This document shows positions 27,281-35,103 of a DNA stretch of 64,000 nt, one piece after another (the first letter of the stretch is position 1; every line of letters begins with the position of its first letter). The notes below the pieces were generated by a model. The model saw only the letters and a list, made by a program, of their open reading frames with translations. It ran no database searches and was not told where the DNA came from. A program made the position numbers and the translations under genes. Location of the stretch: contig JAFPWS010000053.1 of assembly GCA_017412705.1 (NCBI GenBank), forward strand, positions 1 through 64,000, read 5' to 3'. The DNA is from Prevotella sp. Lineage in GTDB: Bacteria > Bacteroidota > Bacteroidia > Bacteroidales > Bacteroidaceae.

Positions 27281-27308
27281 CAACATAAAACATCTTTAAT
27301 TGCAAAAA

Positions 27309-27773
27309 ATGGGAAAATTAGTGATTAACTCGTACGACGAGTTTGCAGCCCACCTGGGCGAAGAGTTAGGAACGTCGGAGTGGCTGGAGGTAGACCAGGA
27401 ACGTATCAACCTGTTTGCTGACGCTACACTGGACCATCAGTGGATACATGTGGATGTGGCTCGTGCCAAGGAGGAGAGCCCGTACAAGTCGACCATCGCC
27501 CATGGCTACCTGACGCTGTCGCTGCTGCCTTACATGTGGGGGCAAATCATTGAAGTGAACAACCTGAAGATGATGGTGAACTACGGCATGAACGACATGC
27601 GCTTCGGACAGCCCGTCATCACCGGCAGCAAAGTACGCCTGGTGACGAAGCTGCACAACATCCAGAACCTGCGCGGCATCTGCAAGGCAGAAATAAAGTT
27701 CGCCATCGAGATAGAAGGCCAGCGCAAGCCCGCCCTCGAGGGTATCGCCGCCTTCCTCTACTATTTCAAGTAA
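27309..27773 (+). CDS. MaoC-family dehydratase (hot-dog fold)
   Basis: I start at MGKLVINSYDEF (ATG 27309); an upstream TTG in the same frame is less likely. The 154-aa protein has the R-hydratase/MaoC motif FADATLDHQWIHVD and HGYLTLSLLPYMWGQI, carrying the catalytic Asp/His pair. Such enzymes hydrate enoyl-CoA or remove water from 3-hydroxyacyl thioesters. It is monocistronic and convergent with the GH28 gene 13 bases away. Confidence 0.88.
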   Translation: MGKLVINSYDEFAAHLGEELGTSEWLEVDQERINLFADATLDHQWIHVDVARAKEESPYKSTIAHGYLTLSLLPYMWGQIIEVNNLKMMVNYGMNDMRFGQPVITGSKVRLVTKLHNIQNLRGICKAEIKFAIEIEGQRKPALEGIAAFLYYFK

Positions 27774-27786
27774 CGTCGATAACGCA

Positions 27787-29292
27787 TTAATTCAACCTGA
27801 CAACCTGCTCGACACCTGTCTCGGTAGGTGCATCGATATCTTTCAGAGTGACATCCCGCACGTCATCAAGCACGACTGCGGGACGGTAGTCGGGGCGCTC
27901 ATAACGGAAGGTGACGTCGCGAACATACAGACCTTCGACATGGCGGGCATAGAGACCGTATGCAGGAGTCCATCCGGCGAATTTCGGTTCGGGATAGTTG
28001 GTGCCTTGCTCACGGTAGTTCTTGTGAACGAGGTCCTTTGTACCACCACCCTTAAAGTAAAGCCGTATGTTCGACAGCCACACGTTGCGGACGGGTTCGT
28101 CCTTCATGCCTGTGACAATGATGGAGCAGAGCGAGTCGCAGTCGTCAGCTATGACATTGGATATTTGGATGTCTCAGGCCGATGAAGGCTGCGTCACCTT
28201 CCTATAAGAAAGGTTGCCTTCGCTATGGACTTCGGCGACCTCCTTAGGCCCTCGGTTGCGGCAGCCTGTCGTGATATAGATGGGATAGTGGTGTACGTGG
28301 CTCATGGTAATGTTGCTGACCACGATGTTCTCCATCCGCCCCTGGTCCACCTCCTCGAAAGCCAGGCCACTGGAGTACATAAACGTACAGTTGGTGAGCG
28401 AGATGTTCCGGTAGCCGCCGTTGCTTTCCGTACCCAGCTTGAACCGTCCGCACACCCATCCTACCGGCTCCGGCACATAGGTACCGTCGAGCAGCGTGCC
28501 GCACTTATATCCCGTGATATTGCAGTTTGAGATGGCGATATGCTCGCAAACGACGGGCTTCTTCAGGGCATAACTGGATTTCAGCACCAGCGCATCGTCC
28601 GAAGGGGTGTTTATCTTGCAGTTGGTGATGGTCATATACTTGCAACAGTCGATGTCGAAGCCATCGCGGTTGGTGTCGATGGTCACATTGTCAATGGTAC
28701 TCAGGTCGCAGCCCGTCATGATGATGCCGAAGTGTCCGCCGCGATAGATGGTAATGTCGCGGATGGTCACCTGGCGGCACAGCTTCAGGGCTATCGCCTT
28801 GTCACCCGTTCCTATCGAGCCTCCCTGCACTTGTCCGGCCTTCTCCGTATCCTTCTTGGTCAACCCCTTGCCGTCAATCATGCCGTGACCTGTGACAGAC
28901 ACGTTCGTCTGCCCCTCAGCCCAGATGAGCGAGTTATGGAAATAGGTGTGGCCGCCATCCTGATACTCTGGGAATCCGCCGAACGACTCAGAAGCGTCGT
29001 AGGCCTTCATCGAGGCTGGTGCAGCCAGGATAGTACAGCCTGCTGACAGATGCAGGTCGATGTTCGACTTCATGCGGATGCTTCCGCTAAGGTAAGTACC
29101 GGCAGGTAGCAGCACCTGCCCGCCACCTGCTTTCACCGCAGCCTCGATAGCCGCGTTGATGGCAGGCGAATCAAGCGTTTTCCCGTCACCCTTGGCACCG
29201 AAATCGCGCACGTTATAGACACTTGCCGTAGCGGTAAGGCTGCAGCAGAAAAGGTAGAGAGCTGTCAGTAGTCGTTGTTTTTTCTTCGTCAT
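27787..29292 (-). pseudogene. glycoside hydrolase family 28 (polygalacturonase-like) split by an in-frame TGA
   Basis: One continuous frame of 502 codons is interrupted only by TGA at 28174-28176. The first part (28174-29292, 372 aa) has a signal peptide and a right-handed beta-helix with VYNVRDFGAKGDGKTLDS. Catalytic-region motifs include NRDGFDIDCCKYMTITNCKI and SDDALVLKSS. After the stop the same frame continues (DIQISNVIADDCDSLCSIIV) into a 129-residue C-terminal piece ending GVEQVVRLN. Both parts match the GH28 architecture, so a nonsense change (for example CGA or TGG to TGA) is the simplest reading. The truncated protein keeps the active-site coils, so residual function cannot be excluded. 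GH28 enzymes cut galacturonan in pectin. Confidence 0.85.
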
Positions 29293-29333
29293 GTTTCTTT
29301 CATCTTGGTATGACCAGATTCTTCATCACCCTG

Positions 29334-29341
29334 CAAAGGTA
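29334..29341 (-). promoter_or_regulatory. -7 box of the GH28 promoter
   Basis: TACCTTTG on the minus strand, with TTTG at 29364-29361 19 bases upstream and a leader of about 35 bases. Confidence 0.6.
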
Positions 29342-29444
29342 GTGCAAAACGAGCGAAATGCAAAATAAATTGGAATTAATTTGCATTTCTCAAGAATCAT
29401 CATATTTTTCCACCTTATTTTGCTTAAGATTGACAGAAAAGTCG

Positions 29445-29452
29445 TACCTTTG
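29445..29452 (+). promoter_or_regulatory. -7 box upstream of the structured RNA
   Basis: TACCTTTG, with TTTG at 29419-29422 22 bases upstream. Transcription would begin near 29459. Confidence 0.55.
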
Positions 29453-29456
29453 CACC

Positions 29457-29670
29457 GTGTTTCAGATAAAACACATCTTTTGTTGCTCAATTTCTCAGCC
29501 GAACTGGTACCTCGAACGAGATTTCAAGAGCAAACCAAATATCCATTGGGGATGCGCACCATAGCGCAGACTCCAACCATAGGATATTTGGGACAGTACC
29601 AGGCCCGGCTGAGAGTATGGACAGAGCCTGCGCTTTTTCCTACCCTAACGGAATGTAGCAGGCTACTGCA
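29457..29670 (+). ncRNA. candidate structured RNA (possibly 6S-like) or structured leader
   Basis: No credible ORF is present, but the sequence is densely self-complementary. A hairpin GTGTTT/AAACAC opens it. A closing stem pairs CTCAGCCG and CTGGTAC (29494-29510) with GTACCAG and CGGCTGAG (29596-29613). Inside are a small CTCGAACGAG hairpin and an inner rod: CAAATATCC (29536-29544) with GGATATTTG (29582-29590), then TTGGGG with CTCCAA and GCGC with GCGC. A further hairpin, AGCCTGC/GCAGGCT (29625-29664), follows. A rod with an asymmetric internal loop recalls 6S RNA, which has a Bacteroidetes-specific form (6S-Flavo). It could equally be the leader of the gene at 29704. The class is a guess. 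Confidence 0.45.
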
Positions 29671-29703
29671 AATGAGGGCGGTAATTATAGCATCAGCAAC
29701 AAT

Positions 29704-30237
29704 ATGGAGACAACCGGAAACTACTGGACTTTAGGCGAACTGGTCACCCTTCCGCGCATGGAGAAACTGCTGAAGAAGAGCGGTTCGAAATCGTATTCGC
29801 ACTACATCGGCTCGCACTACATCTGCATCCGCGAGGCCACCAGCGGACAGCGGGGCATACTTATGAAAGTGCTGGGCAAGTCATACAGAGACCGAATCAT
29901 GATGGTGAACGGCGAGCCTTTCAGTAAGGACGACCACGAGGAGCTCTTCACCGGCGACCATTATTTCAGCTATTCCTTCCCGAGGGACAATGAGGTAATG
30001 GAAGCCCTTGACATCATACGGGGCAATCAGGATTTGCGCCAGAAGTTTGAGGAGGCATCGATGCACCTCAATCCCAACTCCACCTTCTGGGTGAGCGACA
30101 TCACGCGCGACATGCTCCTGCGCCGGAAGCCGCAATTCCTCGACGGACGCGACGGTCAGCTCTATCCCGCCCGCGACGACAGCGAGCACTACCGCGTCAC
30201 CTTCGTCTATTTCTACAAGGGCAGCCTCAACTGGTAA
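29704..30237 (+). CDS. hypothetical protein, 177 aa
   Basis: I do not recognise the family. It is soluble with no signal peptide or TM. Notable segments are YSHYIGSHYICIRE, LGKSYRDRIMMVNG, and the aromatic C-terminus VTFVYFYKGSLNW. Codon use resembles the surrounding genes, and the ATG follows the structured RNA region by about 35 bases, so it may be cotranscribed with it. Downstream is a 345-base gap with a mini-palindrome array. No function is proposed. Confidence 0.7.
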   Translation: METTGNYWTLGELVTLPRMEKLLKKSGSKSYSHYIGSHYICIREATSGQRGILMKVLGKSYRDRIMMVNGEPFSKDDHEELFTGDHYFSYSFPRDNEVMEALDIIRGNQDLRQKFEEASMHLNPNSTFWVSDITRDMLLRRKPQFLDGRDGQLYPARDDSEHYRVTFVYFYKGSLNW

Positions 30238-30314
30238 ACTGCGCCTGATTGAGAAGGATGGTTTTTGTTTTAAAAAAAAGCATTTAACGTCATTACATGG
30301 CGTAAGTCATTTAG

Positions 30315-30418
30315 TTCCCTCCGAGGGAACTATTAGTTTCTCGGTAGGAAACCAACAGTTTCTCGGTAGGAAACTACCAGTTTGTCGGTAGGAAACCCTT
30401 GCTTTGTCGGCAGCTGTC
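30315..30418. repeat. period-22 array of mini-palindromes (4 full units plus a degenerate fifth)
   Basis: Units of exactly 22 bases start at 30315, 30337, 30359, 30381 and 30403. The first contains TTCCCTCCGAGGGAA, the next two TTTCTCGGTAGGAAAC, the fourth TTTGTCGGTAGGAAAC. Each can form a small hairpin (for example GTTTC/GAAAC), with a variable 6-8 base tail. The period and plan equal those of the array at 12060, though the sequence differs. The rest of the 30238-30582 gap is AT-rich with nothing convincing. Confidence 0.8.
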
Positions 30419-30582
30419 TCTTTAAAGTTTCATTTGGAATCAAAAATCTCTCTCCCCGTGATTCAAATGTTCTGCCATCTTTTTTAGTTTTATTTTTCAC
30501 TTCAGAAGAAGATTTGATCGGAATTCCTTGGAAGTTTAATAAAAAGTGCTTGTATTTGCAGTCGTAGAAACGAAAGTTCACT

Positions 30583-30833
30583 ATGAGTCCAGTATTTCGA
30601 AGAGAGAGCGAATATACATTCAAGATATACTCCAATGAGGAAGAGCGTTTACATATTCATGTTACTCATGAAAGGTGTGAAGCCAAGTATTGGCTTGAAC
30701 CCGAGGTGGAGTTAGCAAAGAATACAGGATTTTCAGAACATGAGTTGATAAAATCAAAAAAATGGTAGAGAAGTATGCAGACAAATTTAAAGAACAGTTC
30801 CGTCAACATGTTGGTAAGCGTATTGATGATTAA
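30583..30833 (+). pseudogene. DUF4160 family protein gene with a frameshift
   Basis: The first 55 or so codons read MSPVFRRESEYTFKIYSNEE, then LHIHVTHERCEAKYWLEPEV and FSEHELI, typical DUF4160 sequence. The frame then stops at KSKKW (TAG, 30766-30768). One base later in register the expected tail resumes (KKMVEKYADKFKEQFRQHVG then KRIDD) and stops at TAA 30831-30833. Adding one A to the A-run at 30750-30753 would restore an 83-residue protein. The frameshift may be a mutation, slippage or a sequencing error. DUF4160 genes are commonly paired with DUF2442 genes in toxin-antitoxin-like modules. Confidence 0.75.
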
Positions 30834-31065
30834 TGCTCAAGGTATCATGATCTCTGTTCAGGGTCATGACTACTTCCTATCGTATAATCGTATCCCCTGG
30901 ATGCAAGACGCTCCCATCCGTAGCGTGCTCAACGTTCGGATGTCAGGGCCGGAGGCTATCGAGTGGCCCGACCTTGATGTAGACCTGGAAATAGACAGCC
31001 TTCGCCATCCGGAACGCTATCCGCTTCTTATCAAGCGGAACGAGCTGGACTTTGTTAAAGCATAA
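30826..31065 (+). CDS. DUF2442 domain-containing protein
   Basis: I start at ATG 30826, giving MINAQGIMISVQGHDYFLSY; the open frame extends upstream to 30775, but that part is the tail of the DUF4160 gene read in another frame. The 79-aa protein has the family core GHDYFLSYNRIPWM, SVLNVRMSGPEAIEWPDLDV and DLEIDSLRHPERYPLL. It overlaps the DUF4160 tail by 8 bases, the arrangement usual for the pair. Some DUF2442 proteins are annotated as antitoxin-like or NadS-like; the function is unproven. Confidence 0.82.
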   Translation: MINAQGIMISVQGHDYFLSYNRIPWMQDAPIRSVLNVRMSGPEAIEWPDLDVDLEIDSLRHPERYPLLIKRNELDFVKA

Positions 31066-31109
31066 ATGCGTGAGTTGAATCACAGGGGACAAGCTCTTCC
31101 CGTTTTTCC

Positions 31110-31889
31110 CTATCCTTGGTGGCGCTGGCGGACGGCCTCGAAGAGGAGGATGGCGGCACTGACGGATACGTTGAGCGAGTCGAGCCGGCCCAGCATGGGA
31201 ATGCGGATATGGGCATCGGCGGCACGACGCCACGCATCGGTCAGTCCTGTTGACTCGGTACCCATGACGATGGCCGTACCACAGCGCATATCGGTATCAT
31301 AATAAAGGTGTGAGTCTTGCAGCTGGGCTGTCAGGATGCGGATGCCGCGTGCCTTGAGGAAGGCGATGCACTCTTCTGACGTGCAGGCCACACAGGGTAC
31401 GGTGAAGATGGCGCCTATGGAGCTGCGGATGAGGTTGGGGTTGTATAGGTCGGTCAGCGGGTCGCAGACGACGACGGCATCAGCCTTGGCTGCATCGGCA
31501 GAGCGCAATACAGCACCAAGGTTGCCTGGTTTCTCGACACTCTCCAGGACGACAATCAAGGGATTCGCCTTGAGCTGTAGTTCGTCGAGCGTCAGCTGCC
31601 GCGAGCGCACGACGGCCAACAGTCCCTCCGTACTGCCTCGATAGGCTATCTTCTCGTAGACATTCTGCGAGACTTCGAAAATAGAGGAAACGGAAGACAA
31701 GGAAGGTGGCAGCTCCTGTAGCTGAGCGCAATAGTAGAGGCTCTCCACCTCATAGCCTGCCTCTATGCAGTGGTCTATCTCACGCTGGCCCTCGACTACG
31801 AAGAGGCCTGTCCGCCGACGCTCGGAAGACTTCTGCTGAAGCAGTAGCAACTGCTTGACGCGGGGATTCTGTACACTTGTGATGGTCAT
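31110..31889 (-). CDS. TrmH/SpoU-family RNA 2'-O-methyltransferase
   Basis: I place the start at MTITSVQNPRVKQLLLL; the open frame extends 10 codons upstream. The 259-aa protein has an N-terminal RNA-binding substrate domain (GLFVVEGQREIDHCIEAGYE) and a SPOUT domain. The SPOUT motifs are VVLESVEKPGNLGAVLRSAD (motif 1), IVMGTESTGL (motif 2) and RIPMLGRLDSLNVSVSAAIL (motif 3, trefoil knot). It methylates ribose in rRNA or tRNA; the target base is not predictable. It is convergent with DUF2442. Confidence 0.93.
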   Translation of the reverse strand: MTITSVQNPRVKQLLLLQQKSSERRRTGLFVVEGQREIDHCIEAGYEVESLYYCAQLQELPPSLSSVSSIFEVSQNVYEKIAYRGSTEGLLAVVRSRQLTLDELQLKANPLIVVLESVEKPGNLGAVLRSADAAKADAVVVCDPLTDLYNPNLIRSSIGAIFTVPCVACTSEECIAFLKARGIRILTAQLQDSHLYYDTDMRCGTAIVMGTESTGLTDAWRRAADAHIRIPMLGRLDSLNVSVSAAILLFEAVRQRHQG

Positions 31890-31906
31890 CATTGACTGGA
31901 AGAAAT

Positions 31907-31940
31907 AAAAGCAGCCCACTCATGGGCAGAGCGGGCTGCT
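31907..31940 (-). terminator. intrinsic terminator downstream of secDF
   Basis: On the minus strand AGCAGCCC pairs with GGGCTGCT around a loop that itself can pair (GCCCATGAGTGGGC), followed by TTTTATTT. It ends 24 bases after the secDF stop and overlaps the upstream open frame of the methyltransferase. Confidence 0.7.
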
Positions 31941-31963
31941 ATATATATAATAAGGTGTAATCC

Positions 31964-34900
31964 TTATGCCTTTTCGGCTGTTTCAGCTTCGCTCTCACGG
32001 ATGGTACGACCCATCACGAGGAAGGCCGTAGGAGCAGCAATGAAGAGTGACGACAGGGTACCGAAGACAACACCCAGGATCATGGCGAACGAGAAGCTGC
32101 GGATAGAGTCACCACCGAGGATGAAGATACACAGCAGCACGATCAGCGTTGTGACAGAGGTGTTGATGGTACGAGCCAGCGTCTGGTTCAGCGAGTCGTT
32201 GAACAGCTGCTGACGGTCGCGCTTGCCATAGAGCTGGAAGTTCTCACGGATACGGTCGAATACCACCACCTTATCGTTGATAGAGTAACCAATCACCGTC
32301 AGGATAGCACCAATGAACACCTGGTCGATCTCGAGTGACATGGGCACCCAACCCCACAATACAGAGTAGAAGCCGATAACAACGAGTGCATCCAGAGCCA
32401 GTGCAATAGTAGCACCTGTTGAGAAGGCTACGTTGCGGAAGCGGAGCAGGATGTAGAGGAAGATGGCGATGAGGGCGATGATGACGCTGATGATAGCACC
32501 ATAGGTAATGTCCTTAGCCACAGCAGGACCTACCTTGGCCGAGCTGATGATAGAACCACCCTGACGAACATCAGGATTCTTGAAGGCCTCAACACTCTCC
32601 TGGCTGACGAAGCCACCCTTCTTCAGAGCGTTGTAGAGCAGGGTCTCTGCCTCGTCGTCAACGGTAGGACTGTTGGACTCGATGTCCCAGTTGGTGCTGA
32701 CACGGATGGTCTTGCCGTCAGTACCCAGGGCAATGACGCTGGTGTTAGCCTCCTTGCCTGCATTCTCGCCGATGGTGTTGACAAACACACCAGCCAGTGC
32801 CTGACGAACCTCCTCAACGTGTGACTCCTTGTCGAGGGTGATGACATAGTTGCGACCACCTGTGAAGTCGATGCTCTGGCTCAGACCGCGTACAGCAAAT
32901 GACACGCAGAACAGCACAGCAGCAACGCCCCAGATGAGGAAGCTCTTCTTATAGATACCCATGAAGTTGTACTTGGCATTCTGCATGAGGTTCTTTGAGT
33001 AGCCTGTAACGAAGGTGAGGTCGAGCCACTTGTCCTTCTTCAGACGGTTCTCGTAAACCAGACGGGTCATGAACACGGCGGTAAAGAACGAGCAGAAGAT
33101 ACCGATGATCCAAGTGGTGGCGAAGCCCTTGACAGGACCTGTACCGAAGAACAACAGGATGAAACCGGTAATCAATGACGTTACGTTCGAGTCGAAGATG
33201 GCCGAGAAAGCGTTAGAGTAACCCTTGCTGAGAGCTTCCTTCATGCCAAGTCCACGACGCAGCTCTTCCTTGATACGCTCGTAGATAAGCACGTTGGCAT
33301 CCACAGCAGTACCCAGCGTCAGCACGATACCTGCGATACCAGGCATGGTCAGAGCTGCCTGGAACGACGTCAGAATACCCAGTGTGAAGAACAGGTTGAA
33401 CAGCAGGGCGATATCGGCCAGGATACCAGGGATGAAACCATACAGCAGAATCATGTAGACCATCAGCAGCACGAAGGCGATGACGAATGACCAGACACCC
33501 TGACGGATAGACTGTGCACCCAGTGAGGGACCTACCACCTCTTCCTGCACGATGCGGGTAGGAGCAGGCATCTTACCTGAGTTCAGCGTGTTAGCCAGGT
33601 CCTTGGTGTCCTCGATGGTGAAGTTACCCGTAATCTGCGAGTTACCACCGTCAATCTGAGTGAGGATACGGGGAGCTGAGTAAACGGCGTCGTCGAGCAC
33701 GATGGCCACACCACGACCGATGTTCTGCTTGGTAATCTGTGACCAGCGACGAGCGCCGTCAGAGTTCATCTGCATAGATACTGAGGGATGACCCATCTGG
33801 TCGAAGTCGTCCTTTGAAGAGGTGATAACGTCACCCTCCAGCGGAGCACGTCCATTGGGCTCGGTAATCTTCAGGGCATACAGAGCGAAGACATCGCCAC
33901 GAGTGTTCTCGCCACCGAAGTCCTCAGCCTTGGCACTCCAGCGCAGCTTGCACTCTGCAGGCAGCACCTGGCGGGCAATCTCAGAGTAGATAACCTTATT
34001 GACGTCAGCAGTATCGCGAGCATTGGCATAACCAACGATGGCCAGTCCCTGGGGAACAGGCTGGAATACTGCGAACAGCGGATTCTGCTTCAGCGCTTCG
34101 GCCTTGGCCTTTGCGTCGTTCTTCTTGACATCCTTCTTGGCCAGCTTAGTAGCCAGGTCGGTAGCAGCAGCCTTGGCAGTGTCGGCGACAGCCTCAGCAA
34201 CGGCAGAAGAGTCAGCAGCTACAGGAGCAGCGGCGGTAGTGTCAGCAGCAACGGGAGCTTCGCCACCCATAATGGCATACTTCTGGTTGAGCTGAGCCAG
34301 CAGCGGATAAATCTCCTGTGAGTTATAGGTCTCCCAGAACTCAAGGTTAGCAGAGCCCTGCAGGAGCTTACGGACACGCTCAGGTTCCTTGATACCAGGC
34401 ATCTCGACCATGATACGGCCAGACTGGCCCTCAAGCTTCTGGATGTTGGGCTGAACGACACCAAACTTATCGATACGATTACGAACGACGTTGAACGAGT
34501 TGTCAACGGCAGACTGAACCTCGGCACGCAGAGCGCTCTCTACCTCAGAGTCGGTAGACTGAGTGCTCACCTTGCCCTTCATCTGCTGAGTAGCGAAGAT
34601 GGCAGCAAGGGGACGTCCGTTCGCATTCTGTTTCCAATACTTGATAAACAGGGAGATAAAGTCGTCCTGACTGGTCTCCTCTTCCTTCTTTGCCTGATCC
34701 ATTGACTTCTTGTAGGCTGCATCTGTCTTGTGGTCGGCCAGCACGTCAACGACGTCAGGCACCGACACCTCAAGAATCACGTTCATACCACCCTTTAGGT
34801 CAAGACCCAGGCCAATCTCCATCTCACGGCACTGCTTGAAAGAATAAATTCCACAGTACACCTTCTCGTTCATGATTGAGTCAAGATACTCCTGACCTGC

Positions 34901-35023
34901 CTCTTCGCCCATGGCAGCAGCCTTACTTTCGTAGTGGCGTGTCACAAACGAGAAGGAAAGGTAGAAGCAGCAAACCAGAATCAAAACGATTGCGATAAAT
35001 TTTACAATTCCTTTGTTTTGCAT
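31964..35023 (-). CDS. secDF: fused protein translocase subunit SecDF
   Basis: This 1019-aa inner-membrane protein uses the proton gradient to help Sec-exported proteins leave the translocon. SecD is the first ~640 residues (TM1 near 8-28, GLDLKGGMNVILEV, SGKMPAPTRIVQEEVVGPSLG, then five TMs with GTAVDANVLIYERIKEELRR). SecF follows (QSIDFTGGRNYVITL, AILTVIGYSINDKVVVFDR). The two are fused in one frame, as in many Bacteroidetes. Residues ~245-310 form an Ala/Lys-rich low-complexity insert in the first periplasmic domain. It stands alone on the minus strand. Confidence 0.96.
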   Translation of the reverse strand: MQNKGIVKFIAIVLILVCCFYLSFSFVTRHYESKAAAMGEEAGQEYLDSIMNEKVYCGIYSFKQCREMEIGLGLDLKGGMNVILEVSVPDVVDVLADHKTDAAYKKSMDQAKKEEETSQDDFISLFIKYWKQNANGRPLAAIFATQQMKGKVSTQSTDSEVESALRAEVQSAVDNSFNVVRNRIDKFGVVQPNIQKLEGQSGRIMVEMPGIKEPERVRKLLQGSANLEFWETYNSQEIYPLLAQLNQKYAIMGGEAPVAADTTAAAPVAADSSAVAEAVADTAKAAATDLATKLAKKDVKKNDAKAKAEALKQNPLFAVFQPVPQGLAIVGYANARDTADVNKVIYSEIARQVLPAECKLRWSAKAEDFGGENTRGDVFALYALKITEPNGRAPLEGDVITSSKDDFDQMGHPSVSMQMNSDGARRWSQITKQNIGRGVAIVLDDAVYSAPRILTQIDGGNSQITGNFTIEDTKDLANTLNSGKMPAPTRIVQEEVVGPSLGAQSIRQGVWSFVIAFVLLMVYMILLYGFIPGILADIALLFNLFFTLGILTSFQAALTMPGIAGIVLTLGTAVDANVLIYERIKEELRRGLGMKEALSKGYSNAFSAIFDSNVTSLITGFILLFFGTGPVKGFATTWIIGIFCSFFTAVFMTRLVYENRLKKDKWLDLTFVTGYSKNLMQNAKYNFMGIYKKSFLIWGVAAVLFCVSFAVRGLSQSIDFTGGRNYVITLDKESHVEEVRQALAGVFVNTIGENAGKEANTSVIALGTDGKTIRVSTNWDIESNSPTVDDEAETLLYNALKKGGFVSQESVEAFKNPDVRQGGSIISSAKVGPAVAKDITYGAIISVIIALIAIFLYILLRFRNVAFSTGATIALALDALVVIGFYSVLWGWVPMSLEIDQVFIGAILTVIGYSINDKVVVFDRIRENFQLYGKRDRQQLFNDSLNQTLARTINTSVTTLIVLLCIFILGGDSIRSFSFAMILGVVFGTLSSLFIAAPTAFLVMGRTIRESEAETAEKA

Positions 35024-35070
35024 TTTGTTTAATTTATTATTTTAATTTATGATTTTGCTTTTTTAGCCTG

Positions 35071-35078
35071 CAAATATA
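35071..35078 (-). promoter_or_regulatory. -7 box of the secDF promoter
   Basis: TATATTTG on the minus strand, about 48 bases before the start codon. The -33 element is not clear. Confidence 0.5.
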
Positions 35079-35103
35079 CTGATTTTTCTCCACTTACCGA
35101 AAT

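Noticed and set aside
29381..29734. 117-residue open frame over the structured RNA
   Set aside because: It starts before the predicted transcription start, covers the self-complementary arms and has no protein-like features.
30333..30635. 100-residue open frame on the minus strand
   Set aside because: It runs through the 22-base repeat array, has no promoter, and its end is just translated repeats.
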